Shown: positions 1 to 8,469, counted from the stretch's first letter. The stretch: DNA of 64,000 nt from Colwellia sp. (GCA_002733765.1 NVWU01000016.1:40592-104591), one strand, 5' to 3'. Numbers and translations: made by a program. The notes: generated by a model from the sequence alone, not told the origin.

Positions 1-15
1 AATGAGAATATATTT

Positions 16-1647
16 ATGACAGGAATGGGAAATCCTAAAACTTGGTCCCTTGGTGAACAAGACACCGTAATTGCCGCCTTAGAACGTGCTGTTATAGCCT
101 ATCCAGACCGTGTGTTACTAGATTTTTCAGGTAGCACTTTTACCTATGGGGAGGTTGATCGTCTTTCTACGGCTATGGCGCACTCCTTAGCATCTATGGG
201 TGTTAAGGTTGGTGAAACAGTTGTGACCATGCTTGATAACAACATTGACGCTATTGTCAGTTGGTTAGCTGTTAACAAGTTATGCGCTGTTAGTGTGCCA
301 ATAAACACGGCATTACGGGGTAAGTTTCTTGAGCATCAAATTTCAGATGCTTCAGCGAAAGTAGTACTTTGTGAAGCAGGTTATTTAGAACGTATTGGTG
401 CGGTCTGTGATGAACTAACTAAACTTAAATTAATACTGCATCGTGGTGAGATAACAGACCAGCCCGAATTTGGAGTGAAATATGCGCCACTAGACAATTA
501 CCGTGGCAGTAATATTAGCCCTATTGAGAAAAAACCCAAGCCTTCTGATCTTGCCTGTATTATTTACACGTCAGGCACAACAGGTCCTTCAAAGGGGTGC
601 ATGTTAAGTTATAATTTTATGTGCAGTTTAGCCAGACAGCAATTACGCGCAGGTCCCGTCACTGAGTCAGATGTCACAATCACTCCGTTACCATTGTTCC
701 ATATGAATGCACTTTGTGTTGGTGTTATTTCCAATATTCTGATGGGTGCAAGACTCTGTGTTGTACCGCGCTTTTCTGTATCTGGATTTTGGCCTGAAGT
801 TGAGCGATCTGGTGCAACGATTGCTTCTATACTCGGTGGTATGGGCTGGTTGTTAGCACAGTCGAAAGAAAATGACGCCATGAAGCGGTGTTTTGGACAG
901 ATACATACCGTGCGTGGTAATCCTTTTACTGAAGAAGCAAAAGCAGCCTGGCGTGAGCGTTTTGGCGCTAAACAGGTAGGCGGAAATGGTTATGGTTTGA
1001 CCGAAGCTTGTGTAGTGACATCGCTGCCAGGTGGTGAATATGCGGCACCAGGTTCATCGGGTAAGCGCATTCCTGAGTATGATGTGCGTATTGTCGATGA
1101 CTTAGACCATGAGTTGCCTGCCGATCAGTCAGGTGAAGTTATTATCCGTCCACTTCATCCTGATATCATGTTTATGGGATACTGGCGCAGGCCAGAAGAA
1201 ACACTCAAATTGATGCAAAACATGTGGTTTCATACTGGAGATATTGGCAAGTTTGATGAAGATGGATTTTTCTATTTTGTTGATCGTAAAAAAGATTATT
1301 TACGTCGCCGAGGTGAGAATATCTCCAGCTTTGAAATGGAGTCAGCATTTGCTACCCATGAGAAAATCTCTGAAGTTGCTGTACATGCAGTACCATCTGA
1401 CAAGGGTGAAGATGATGTTAAAGTAACGGCTGTATTACATCAGGGAAGTACATTAAAAGAAGAAGATTTATTTCAGTGGGCGACAGATGTAGTGCCTTAT
1501 TATGCGCTACCAAGATATATTGAATTCCGTTCTGATTTGCCTAAAAACCCTCAAGGGCGTGTGTTAAAATACTTGCTGCGTGATGAAGGTAAAACAGAGT
1601 ATACATGGGATCTTGAAGACACGGATATTCAGGTTAAAAAACATTGA
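16..1647 (+). CDS. AMP-dependent acyl-CoA ligase (CaiC/DitJ-like)
   Basis: This is an ANL-superfamily acyl-CoA synthetase that should activate a carboxylic acid substrate to its CoA thioester through an acyl-AMP. The phosphate-binding motif IIYTSGTTGPSKG lies near residues 183-195. GYGLTEA is near residue 330, the hinge region reads YFVDRKKDYLRRRGENIS, and the C-terminal PKNPQGRVLKY carries the candidate A10 lysine. At 543 aa it is full length for the family. The start has GAG nine bases upstream, but the frame stays open to the window edge, so a slightly longer N-terminus cannot be excluded. The nearest general relatives are crotonobetaine/carnitine-CoA ligases. From context I infer that it primes the substrate of this island, a role like DitJ. 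The actual acid is unknown. Confidence 0.9.
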   Translation: MTGMGNPKTWSLGEQDTVIAALERAVIAYPDRVLLDFSGSTFTYGEVDRLSTAMAHSLASMGVKVGETVVTMLDNNIDAIVSWLAVNKLCAVSVPINTALRGKFLEHQISDASAKVVLCEAGYLERIGAVCDELTKLKLILHRGEITDQPEFGVKYAPLDNYRGSNISPIEKKPKPSDLACIIYTSGTTGPSKGCMLSYNFMCSLARQQLRAGPVTESDVTITPLPLFHMNALCVGVISNILMGARLCVVPRFSVSGFWPEVERSGATIASILGGMGWLLAQSKENDAMKRCFGQIHTVRGNPFTEEAKAAWRERFGAKQVGGNGYGLTEACVVTSLPGGEYAAPGSSGKRIPEYDVRIVDDLDHELPADQSGEVIIRPLHPDIMFMGYWRRPEETLKLMQNMWFHTGDIGKFDEDGFFYFVDRKKDYLRRRGENISSFEMESAFATHEKISEVAVHAVPSDKGEDDVKVTAVLHQGSTLKEEDLFQWATDVVPYYALPRYIEFRSDLPKNPQGRVLKYLLRDEGKTEYTWDLEDTDIQVKKH

Positions 1648-1733
1648 TCTGATAAAACTGATTCATCGCAACAGCTCTTCCTAATAGCTTGGGAGTTATA
1701 TTTACCTAAAACTGTTATTCTTGATATGGAAAA

Positions 1734-2660
1734 GTGAACGTCTCTATGATGCAAATAATAGCGCTATCTGAACAAGTAACCATAAATCAGGCCTTTGCTG
1801 TGAATGTTAGTGACCAGCCAATTGTTTTGTTTCGTGATAAAGATGGCGATGTTTGCGCGCTTGAAGACCGTTGTCCACATCGTCGTGTTCCGCTTTCATT
1901 AGGAAAAATAATAGAAGGTGATATACGCTGTGTCTATCACGGTTGGACGTTTAATAGTCGCACTGGGGCTTGTGTAAATATCCCGAACCTAAGCGATGAT
2001 GAAGCGATTCCTGCCAAATTAAAAGCCATTTCATTTGTCGTGCAAGAACACAATGGTTTTGTTTATTTATACAACCCTGAATCTGATGCGCAAACAGCAG
2101 CTTTGCCTATTGATGTTTTTAGTGATCAGCCCTTTGATGCAGAGCTGTTTGGTAGTGCTAATGTTCCAATAACACTGCAAGAGTATCTGGCAGTGTTATT
2201 AGATGGACCCGAAACACTATTGGTATTCAGCGGTGTGGGCATGACCGATTTTTATCTGGGAGGGGTAGTAGAGCAAGAGCAAAGCGTATCTATTGATCGT
2301 GCTGCAGATTGGTCTCTTATAGATAGAAAACCGTCATGGAAGTCGCTTGATTATCCGCTCATTATCCGCAGTGAGATATGTCAACAGAGGTTTACTGCTA
2401 TGGTGAGTGTTTTAAATACGGCTGAACAATGCTTAATGGAAGTTTATCTTTCTATTGTGCCCGACAAACGAGGTACCTCGCGTATTCTTTGGCGGGCAAG
2501 GCGCTATTCAGCATGTTTAGAGTCGGCACCTTTGGCCATTCGCTTGAAGATGTCTATGTGTAAAGGCTTTGTGAAAGTGAAAGAAACAATTTGTGCTACT
2601 GCCATTACTAGCTTGATGGTAGGACCCTCGACTATTCTTGTGCCGATTGATTCAGCGTAA
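1734..2660 (+). CDS. Rieske [2Fe-2S] protein with degenerate oxygenase domain
   Basis: The N-terminal half is a Rieske domain of the vanillate-demethylase type. It has CPHR followed by CVYHGW, which gives the C-x-H and C-x2-H cluster ligands at about residues 47-68. The C-terminal half still looks like the oxygenase catalytic domain, but the expected D-x2-H-x4-H iron site is replaced by EYLAVLLDGPETLLVF, which has no histidine. It should therefore hold an iron-sulfur cluster but no mononuclear iron. The next gene shows the opposite loss. The track start is GTG at 1734; ATG at 1746 or 1749 is equally possible because the only purine-rich stretch (GGAAAA) is very close to the GTG. The two genes are 39 bases apart and probably co-transcribed. 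Confidence 0.8.
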   Translation: MNVSMMQIIALSEQVTINQAFAVNVSDQPIVLFRDKDGDVCALEDRCPHRRVPLSLGKIIEGDIRCVYHGWTFNSRTGACVNIPNLSDDEAIPAKLKAISFVVQEHNGFVYLYNPESDAQTAALPIDVFSDQPFDAELFGSANVPITLQEYLAVLLDGPETLLVFSGVGMTDFYLGGVVEQEQSVSIDRAADWSLIDRKPSWKSLDYPLIIRSEICQQRFTAMVSVLNTAEQCLMEVYLSIVPDKRGTSRILWRARRYSACLESAPLAIRLKMSMCKGFVKVKETICATAITSLMVGPSTILVPIDSA

Positions 2661-2699
2661 TAACAGGAATTCCTAACTGGGATAGTATTGAGGCCTAAA

Positions 2700-3755
2700 A
2701 TGGATACCTTACAAAGCAAAACGCTTGAATATTTGGCAAATGCTAAACGTCGTAAGTTCAATGATTGGTTACCTAGTCAATTTGATTTTCGAGATACTTG
2801 GTTTCCGTTGTCGCATGCTAACCACGTGGGTAAACAAGCTATACGGAGAATTGTCCATAATCAGTTTATCTATTTATGGCGTGAGGGTGAACGTATTGTT
2901 GCAGCAGATAATCATCCTGATATAACGGGTTTTCGCCGCCGTCCAGCTAATTCTTTCACAGCAGGTAGTGGCTTGTATAAGGCTGTGGAGCGTTATGGTT
3001 ATATTTGGGTCTGGTACGGTAATCCTGATAATGCTGACCAAGCCTTAATACCTCATATTCCTTTTTTGCCAAAGAATGGCATGGGCATACCCAATTATAT
3101 GCGCACAACAATCCGTTTTGATGCGTGTTCAACTTTGTCAGTAGAAAATTTATTAGACTTGACTCACGCTGATTTTTTACACGGAGAGGTGGTAGGAGGG
3201 GAAGGTGAGGCAAAAACTGATGAGGCGTTTTTTGAGAGCACTTCAGAGACGATAACCCGAACACGTATAGTAACGGGCAAACCTGTTTCACCTATTATGC
3301 GTTGGGTAGGCGGTGTGCGGGTTAAATACCAAGACTTTCGTTCAACACTGCATGTTCATTTACGTAGTAATGTGTGTATTTATTATCCACGTTTTGATCC
3401 TGGTTTTGATGTGCCAAATGTTCAACCATTTGTTCCTAGCGGTCCTTATAGTTCACGCGTCGATCAAATTTTTAGTCTTGCTGATGCACCAACACCATTT
3501 CGCCAATTAATGCCGAAGGTTGCTTTTATAGTTGGTCCGCAAGATAACTCAGTGATGCGACCACAAAATCCGCGCTATATAAATTTAGATACTAGAGCCG
3601 ATTTACACTCTCGGTTCGATGCACCGGGTAATCGTTATCGCTATTTAATGAATAAACTAAATGAGCGACAGAAAAATTCAGATTTTTCTTATCTGTCAGA
3701 TGTGGATCCAGGTGCTAATATTACTGAACTACTGGGAATGAATATTAAGCGATAA
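2700..3755 (+). CDS. Rieske-family oxygenase catalytic subunit lacking the Rieske ligands
   Basis: The C-terminal part is a Rieske non-heme iron oxygenase catalytic domain with an intact 2-His-1-carboxylate site, DLTHADFLH. The N-terminal part aligns with the Rieske domain of vanillate-demethylase-like enzymes (WFPLSHANHVGKQ and later YGYIWVWYGNPDNAD). However, the segment that should hold both ligand pairs reads NHPDITGFRRRPANS and has no cysteine. The protein should bind catalytic iron but no [2Fe-2S] cluster. I chose ATG 2700 over the track start because GAGG lies six bases upstream. It directly follows a Rieske gene with the complementary defect, so a mixed oligomer is the obvious model; NdmC with NdmD in caffeine demethylation is a known precedent for a Rieske-less oxygenase. 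The substrate is unknown. Confidence 0.8.
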   Translation: MDTLQSKTLEYLANAKRRKFNDWLPSQFDFRDTWFPLSHANHVGKQAIRRIVHNQFIYLWREGERIVAADNHPDITGFRRRPANSFTAGSGLYKAVERYGYIWVWYGNPDNADQALIPHIPFLPKNGMGIPNYMRTTIRFDACSTLSVENLLDLTHADFLHGEVVGGEGEAKTDEAFFESTSETITRTRIVTGKPVSPIMRWVGGVRVKYQDFRSTLHVHLRSNVCIYYPRFDPGFDVPNVQPFVPSGPYSSRVDQIFSLADAPTPFRQLMPKVAFIVGPQDNSVMRPQNPRYINLDTRADLHSRFDAPGNRYRYLMNKLNERQKNSDFSYLSDVDPGANITELLGMNIKR

Positions 3756-3818
3756 ACCCTTTATGTATATAATTTACAGGAAAGTTAAGCCTTGAAGCTT
3801 GTTAATTCAATTAATGGT

Positions 3819-3831
3819 ATGGACCCTCTCC
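3819..3831 (+). repeat. Left inverted repeat of the IS110-family element
   Basis: ATGGACCCTCTCC is a perfect 13-bp match to the complement of 5173-5185. It lies 72 bases before the transposase start. Sub-terminal inverted repeats are typical of the IS1111 subgroup. Confidence 0.85.
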
Positions 3832-3903
3832 ACTCCACTTACGGCTTCAAATGAGCCAATATAGGGTTGATTAAAACGTCTATAGATAAAGAGAGAGGAT
3901 CAC

Positions 3904-4929
3904 ATGAGTACTATAACAATCGGATTAGATATAGCCAAATCAGTTTTTCATTTAGTTTGGATGAACGCAACAGGTAAAGTATTAAAAAGAAAACAGCTTT
4001 CACGAAAAAAAGTAGCGGAGTATTTTGCTAACCTAGAAGGATGTACTGTCGTCATGGAAGCTTGTGGCAGTACACATTATTGGTCACGGGTAATTACTCG
4101 CTGTGGACATGAGGTAAAAGCAATTGCACCACAGTTTGTTACGCCTTACCGCAAAGGTAATAAAAATGATTACAATGATGCGGAAGCGATAGCAGAAGCA
4201 GCACAACGTGAAAATATGCGTTTTGTGCCGTTAAAATCATTAGAACAACAAGACATTCAAATGTTGCATAGAATTCGGGAAAGGTTAATTAAAAATAGAA
4301 CGGCATTGAGTAATCAAATTAGAGGTTTATTGGCAGAGTATGGTTTAGTGATACCTAAAGGTATTCACCACCTAAAAGCACAGTTACCTGGATTTTTAGA
4401 AGATGCCACGAATGAATTAAGCACTTCAGCTCGTCGTTATTTTCAAGGACTGTATGAAGAGTTGGATGAGTTATCAATTCAAATAAAGTCAGTTGATAGC
4501 GAAGTGTTGGGCATAAGTAAACAAAATGAAGTTTGCCAGCGATTAAGTACAATGACAGGCATTGGGCCAATTATTGCAACCGCTTTATATGCGGGTATTG
4601 GAAATGGAAAAGCGTTTACTAGTGGTCGACATGTTTCCGCTTGGTTAGGCTTAGTGCCAAAACAACATTCGACGGGAGGAAAACCGACCTTGTTAGGAAT
4701 TTCTAAGCGTGGTAATACCTATTTAAGAACACAGTTGATTAATGGGGCAAGAGCCGCATTGAGGCATTGCGAAAATAAAAATGACCAAGTTAGTCTTTGG
4801 GCAAAAAAATTAAAAGAACGAAGTAATTACAATAATGCCACAGTCGCTTTAGCGAACAAAATGGCTCGAATGGCGTGGGCGATGTTACATCACCAAGAAG
4901 ATTATCGATTAAAAGTTGCGAGCAAGTAG
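3904..4929 (+). CDS. IS110/IS1111-family transposase (DEDD recombinase)
   Basis: This 341-aa recombinase has the N-terminal RuvC-like domain: GLDIAKSVFHL with the first Asp, VVMEACGSTHYW with the Glu, and NDYNDAEAI with the last Asp pair. The C-terminal Tnp_20 domain reads STMTGIGPIIATALYAGIG, followed by SAWLGLVP and STGGKPTLLGISKRG, which includes the conserved serine region. Length and motifs are intact, so the protein may be active. A good AGAGAGGATCAC ribosome binding region precedes the ATG. Members of this family use an RNA encoded in the element to choose targets; see the non-coding segment that follows. Confidence 0.93.
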   Translation: MSTITIGLDIAKSVFHLVWMNATGKVLKRKQLSRKKVAEYFANLEGCTVVMEACGSTHYWSRVITRCGHEVKAIAPQFVTPYRKGNKNDYNDAEAIAEAAQRENMRFVPLKSLEQQDIQMLHRIRERLIKNRTALSNQIRGLLAEYGLVIPKGIHHLKAQLPGFLEDATNELSTSARRYFQGLYEELDELSIQIKSVDSEVLGISKQNEVCQRLSTMTGIGPIIATALYAGIGNGKAFTSGRHVSAWLGLVPKQHSTGGKPTLLGISKRGNTYLRTQLINGARAALRHCENKNDQVSLWAKKLKERSNYNNATVALANKMARMAWAMLHHQEDYRLKVASK

Positions 4930-5172
4930 AGCGTAAAGAACACCGTATAACAACCTTGTAACATTGCTAGATAATAGAGATTGATGGGATACAGTTCAGC
5001 ACTGCCCTATAGGAAACCTTATAATACCAAGGGCTATCATAAGCCGTTCAATTGATGAGGTGATAGGGGCGGAAATCCATCAGGGCTAGAGGCATCAAAT
5101 GATACCTCAGTCAAAAGCCGAATATATGGCTGCAATGCACTCTATAACAAAGATCTAAATTGTCTTGCAATA
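4930..5172 (+). ncRNA. Candidate bridge/seek RNA region of the IS110-family element
   Basis: No ORF is visible here, but the segment folds repeatedly. GCCCT (5004-5008) can pair with AGGGC (5030-5034), CTATCA (5034-5039) with TGATAG (about 5061-5066), GAGG-ATCA with TGAT-CCTC (5089-5108), and AGCC with GGCT (5116-5131). IS110-family elements are known to encode a guide RNA, and in the IS1111 subgroup it lies downstream of the transposase, as here. TAATACCA (5022-5029) is complementary to the right flank TGGTATTA. TTCAATTGATG (5047-5057) matches the left flank TTCAATTAATG at 10 of 11 positions. The assignment is an inference; the RNA ends are not defined. Confidence 0.5.
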
Positions 5173-5185
5173 GGAGAGGGTCCAT
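5173..5185 (+). repeat. Right inverted repeat of the IS110-family element
   Basis: GGAGAGGGTCCAT is the exact complement of the left repeat. It is followed at once by ATATGGTAT, whose last seven bases repeat the sequence beside the left end. Confidence 0.85.
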
Positions 5186-5262
5186 ATATGGTATTAATAA
5201 TAAGTGTTCCGATTTTTACAATGAAAGAAAGTATAGGTATCTATTGGAAAAAAAGGCTATGA

Positions 5263-5277
5263 GTGCAATAATTGCAC
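5263..5277. promoter_or_regulatory. Palindrome, candidate TetR operator
   Basis: GTGCAATAATTGCAC is a 7-1-7 perfect palindrome lying 83 bases upstream of the TetR start at 5361. Its length and symmetry suit a TetR-dimer operator for autoregulation. No binding data are available. Confidence 0.45.
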
Positions 5278-5310
5278 AAGGTCTGTTTAGCCCGTAATTT
5301 AGCTCAAGGT

Positions 5311-5324
5311 GAAAGTTAACTTTC
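5311..5324. promoter_or_regulatory. Second palindrome upstream of TetR
   Basis: GAAAGTTAACTTTC is a perfect 14-bp palindrome 36 bases before the TetR start. It abuts AGCTCAAGGTGAAAG (5301-5315), which is an inverted copy of a motif seen at 6111 and 8571. It may be an operator or part of the promoter. Confidence 0.4.
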
Positions 5325-5360
5325 TATGACTATAAGTAAATTTTTGGAGAAATTTTAAAT

Positions 5361-6080
5361 ATGGATAATGTCGAGGTTTCTGATTTAAAAACATTAACCA
5401 ATATGGTTAGTGGAGATATGGAAAATACATCAAAAATGTCAACATTAGGCTCGAAGGAAGATCCTGAAAAGCCTAATGTTGTCGCTACTCGACACGTGAG
5501 TAAAAATAAACGTTCTGAAAGAACGATAAATTTGATTTTGAATGCAACAGAAAAAGTTATTCTTGAATCCGGTGCATCTCGGATTACGATTAATAATGTT
5601 TGTAAATATGCTGGCATTTCTCGAGGCACTTTTTATCGGTATTTTTCTGCTCAAGATGACTTGCTAGAAGCATTTTCTCATCATAAGCGAGATCGCTTTC
5701 ATTCTAATTTGAGGAAGCAGTTAGCACCTTATAGCGATCCAGACGAAAAGTTTGCCAAGTTAGTTGAGTATTTGGATGCCTACCTCGAAAATGGTCAAGC
5801 TCGTCGTTTATTATTAATAGCCCCTGATTATGCCATGCGGTGGTTTGAAAGCATTTTCCAAGATTCTATCAACTGCTTTCAGGAAGACTTGAAAATTATT
5901 TTTGATAGCTGGGATATCAAATTAGGCGTTAAGCTAGATCGGGAACTGATATGTGAATTAATTATTCGTTATATTCTAAGTGAACAACTGGTTCCCTCAG
6001 GGAAATTACGTCGCAGTATGCCTTTACGAATTGGCGTAATGATTCAAAGTATTATTGTAGGTACCATGCGAAAAGCATAA
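5361..6080 (+). CDS. TetR-family transcriptional regulator
   Basis: This is a TetR-type DNA-binding regulator of 239 aa. After an unusual, polar, roughly 50-residue N-terminal extension comes the helix-turn-helix domain ERTINLILNATEKVI to ISRGTFYRYF (about residues 53-95). The C-terminal ligand domain has no family-level match that I recognise. The start is supported by GGAG eleven bases upstream; an internal start would remove the extension but lacks a better ribosome site. Two palindromes in the upstream region suggest autoregulation. It probably controls the adjacent flavoprotein gene or the Rieske pair across the IS. Confidence 0.88.
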   Translation: MDNVEVSDLKTLTNMVSGDMENTSKMSTLGSKEDPEKPNVVATRHVSKNKRSERTINLILNATEKVILESGASRITINNVCKYAGISRGTFYRYFSAQDDLLEAFSHHKRDRFHSNLRKQLAPYSDPDEKFAKLVEYLDAYLENGQARRLLLIAPDYAMRWFESIFQDSINCFQEDLKIIFDSWDIKLGVKLDRELICELIIRYILSEQLVPSGKLRRSMPLRIGVMIQSIIVGTMRKA

Positions 6081-6110
6081 GCCGCTTAATTTTTCTATAT
6101 AAAAATCCGT

Positions 6111-6127
6111 TTTACCTTGAGTCAAAT
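6111..6127 (+). promoter_or_regulatory. Recurring motif TTTACCTTGAGTCAAAT
   Basis: This 17-mer lies about 87 bases upstream of the flavoprotein gene. Near-identical copies occur at 8571-8587 (TGTACCTTGAGTAAAAC) and 34817-34833 (TTTACCTTGGGTCAAAT), and an inverted shorter copy at 5301-5315. It may be a shared regulator site. Confidence 0.4.
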
Positions 6128-6213
6128 GATTTCTTTGAAGTCTTAGTATGTAGCTGTTTTAATAGCCTCAGCAGATAAACAAACAACAATATTAATTTCT
6201 GTCTGGAGCTTTA

Positions 6214-7788
6214 ATGAATAATTCGTATGATGTGATTGTAGTGGGCGGTGGTCATAATGGCTTAGTGTCTGCCTGTTATTTGGCTGAAGAAGGTAAGCGA
6301 GTGTTGGTGCTTGAAGCCGCAGATAAACTCGGTGGAATGAGCGCTTCAGGCTATCTCATTCCCGAAGCGCCGGAGCACATGATTCACTCTTGTGCGTTAG
6401 ATCTTATGTCACTTCGGGTACACCCGATGGTTCCAGAAGAGTTACAACTTAGTCAGTATGGATTTAAACAAGTAGAAGTTAAACCCGGTTATATTTACTG
6501 TCACCCTGACGGTGAATCATTGGTGTTTGGCCGAACAGTTGAAGCAACAGCCGCTGAAATAGCGCGTTTCTCCGCCAACGATGCTCATGAATTTATTGAG
6601 TTGATGAAGTTGGTGAATGTCTTTTTGGATATGGCCATTCCTATGATGCGTGCTGACCCAGCACGGTTTAATTTGTCGGCAAAGTTACAGGCCTTGGGTG
6701 CACTATTAAAAAATATAAAACTGAAATCTGATGTCATGGATTTAATCCAGAGTCCTGCCTATACATCTATTATTGAGCGTTTTGAACACCCAGTGACGCA
6801 ATCAGCTTTATGCGCTCTTTTAGGCGCGGCTGGACCCATTTCTAATGAAGGTACCGGTGTCTTTTTTGCTTTGCTCGGCTTTATTCATCGTTTTGGTATT
6901 GGACGCGCGGTGGGCGGTATGCAAATGTTGCCAAATGCGCTTGAAGCTCGCCTGTACGAATTAGGTGGTGAAGCTAGAGTGTCGTCGCCCGTAGCAGAAA
7001 TTGTTGCTGAGAAAGGACAGGTTAAAGGGGTTGTATTGGCTGATGGCTCGCGCATAGATGCGAAGGTCGTTATTGCGGCAATTCATCCTAAGAGTGCGTT
7101 TGAAATGGTAACACAAGGTGCTTTCGATCGTAAAATTATGACGCGAGTTGCATTGGCTCCAGCGAATGCACATGGCGCAGCACCAATGAAAATTGACCTT
7201 GCGCTTAATGGACAAATTTCTTATACCAAGCATGAAGCTAAACGTACTGATGGCTTATGCATGAGAAATGCGGTTATTCTTGTGGGGACCTCAGAAGCGG
7301 TATTGGATAATTTTAAATGCGCGGCGGCGGGTAAAGTATCCGATAAGCCTTATTTTTGGGCAACTGCACCGACAGCAGTCGATCCGTCACAGGCACCCGC
7401 TGGGCAAGATGTCGTGTATATATATCCTATTGCCATGCCAGTAGAACCTATACTGGGTTGGGATAGTATTCGTGCGGATACGGCTCAGCAGATGGTTGAT
7501 TATACTGCTGAATATATGGATGGAATTAAAGAGTATGAAATTGCTCGACGAATTGAAGCATCACCGGATTTAGCTGATCGATTAAAAGTGCATCGTGGTT
7601 GTGTTGTACACATTGATACTGGCATCACACGAACAGGGTTGATGCGGCCTGCAGCGGGTATTGGTAGTGACAAACTACCCGTTGATGGGTTCTTTTTAGG
7701 GGGCGCAGGAATACACCCAGGTGGCGGTGTTAATGGATTACCGGGGCGAATAACTGCTGCCAGAGTAAAACGGTATTTGAAAAAGTAG
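6214..7788 (+). CDS. FAD-dependent oxidoreductase, phytoene-desaturase-like
   Basis: This 524-aa flavoprotein belongs to the CrtI / amine-oxidase-like group. It has an N-terminal dinucleotide-binding fold, VVGGGHNGLVSACYLAEEG, followed by VLVLEAADKLGG. The C-terminal FAD-contact region reads GFFLGGAGIHPGGGVNGLPG. Family members dehydrogenate or isomerise isoprenoid or other hydrophobic substrates, which fits a terpenoid-type catabolic island. GGAG nine bases upstream fixes the start. A TetR gene lies upstream and another convergent TetR follows only 18 bases after its stop. The exact substrate and electron acceptor cannot be read from the sequence. Confidence 0.88.
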   Translation: MNNSYDVIVVGGGHNGLVSACYLAEEGKRVLVLEAADKLGGMSASGYLIPEAPEHMIHSCALDLMSLRVHPMVPEELQLSQYGFKQVEVKPGYIYCHPDGESLVFGRTVEATAAEIARFSANDAHEFIELMKLVNVFLDMAIPMMRADPARFNLSAKLQALGALLKNIKLKSDVMDLIQSPAYTSIIERFEHPVTQSALCALLGAAGPISNEGTGVFFALLGFIHRFGIGRAVGGMQMLPNALEARLYELGGEARVSSPVAEIVAEKGQVKGVVLADGSRIDAKVVIAAIHPKSAFEMVTQGAFDRKIMTRVALAPANAHGAAPMKIDLALNGQISYTKHEAKRTDGLCMRNAVILVGTSEAVLDNFKCAAAGKVSDKPYFWATAPTAVDPSQAPAGQDVVYIYPIAMPVEPILGWDSIRADTAQQMVDYTAEYMDGIKEYEIARRIEASPDLADRLKVHRGCVVHIDTGITRTGLMRPAAGIGSDKLPVDGFFLGGAGIHPGGGVNGLPGRITAARVKRYLKK

Positions 7789-7806
7789 CACTATATTTCG
7801 TTAAGA

Positions 7807-8469
7807 TTATGCTTCCTCTTGAGTACGTTTGTGCTCCAGAGTAGAGAGTAGTAGTTGAAGCGAAAATTCAGCCCAACTCTCTATTTCATCTTTAGACTTA
7901 GGGTTAGAACCCGCCAGAACCGACATTAAATATCGGTTTGTAAATGGTCCTGTCGCAATCAAGCCTAGTGCTGAAAAAAGCTGCTTGGGGCAGAAGTCTG
8001 CACGAAAATCACCACTGTCGATACCGCGATTAAGAATGTCTGAAAATTTCTTTAGTAAAATAGGCGTTTGTTCCTTGAACTGATTACGGGGTGTTGAATG
8101 AGTATCGTGATAGTGGATACCCTCCATCGCTAAAGTGGCTAACTCGGGATCTTTAAAAGGGGTAGGGAAATCGCGGATAAAATCTTTTAATGCCTCGCGA
8201 GGCGGTTTGTCAGAATAGTTTTTATCAATTAGGTGAGCCATTGCGTTTTTGGATGATTCATCTAGAACGCAGGAAAATAGCAGTTCTTTGCTTTGATAAT
8301 AATGATAAATCAACTGCTTTGTAACTCCCGCATTCTCGGCAATGGTTTCAACTCGTGTCTTTGTCATACCTTTATCTGCGAACTCGCTCCTTGCAGCATC
8401 GAGGATGCGCTGCAATGTTTCGACTTTACTAGATTTTTTTTTATTTTTAATATTAGTTTTGTCCGTCAC
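7807..8469 (-). CDS. TetR-family transcriptional regulator
   Basis: A 220-aa TetR regulator with an N-terminal helix-turn-helix: LQRILDAARSEFADKGMTKTRVETIAENAGVTKQLIYHYYQSKELLF shown here in part as AGVTKQLIYHYYQSKELLF (about residues 48-66). The C-terminal domain resembles the YfiR-like TetR_C group (LNRGIDSGDFRADF). The start is GTG with AGGAAAG about five bases upstream. It is divergent from the first P450 gene, and the 266-bp gap between them holds a 7-5-7 palindrome close to the P450. Repression of that P450, relieved by a substrate-derived ligand, is the likely role; DitK is the TetR of the dit cluster. Confidence 0.88.
   Translation of the reverse strand: MTDKTNIKNKKKSSKVETLQRILDAARSEFADKGMTKTRVETIAENAGVTKQLIYHYYQSKELLFSCVLDESSKNAMAHLIDKNYSDKPPREALKDFIRDFPTPFKDPELATLAMEGIHYHDTHSTPRNQFKEQTPILLKKFSDILNRGIDSGDFRADFCPKQLFSALGLIATGPFTNRYLMSVLAGSNPKSKDEIESWAEFSLQLLLSTLEHKRTQEEA

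Larger units (their letters stand above)
3819..5185 (+). mobile_element. IS110-family (IS1111-like) insertion sequence
   Basis: A complete element of about 1.37 kb carries one DEDD transposase gene. It is bounded by 13-bp inverted repeats, ATGGACCCTCTCC at the left and its exact complement at the right. ATGGTAT occurs at both outer edges (3814-3820 and 5188-5194). This may be a duplicated or shared core, or it may mean that the true ends lie just outside the repeats. The non-coding part is short upstream of the gene (85 bases) and long downstream (about 255 bases), which fits the IS1111 subgroup. The element sits between the Rieske pair and a TetR gene and interrupts no recognisable ORF. Confidence 0.88.

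Noticed and set aside
609-881. 90-aa minus-strand ORF
   Set aside because: Lies wholly within the CoA ligase gene; it has no ribosome site and its composition is that of an antisense shadow.
2956-3291. 111-aa minus-strand ORF
   Set aside because: Antisense to the oxygenase gene; shadow frame with no motif.
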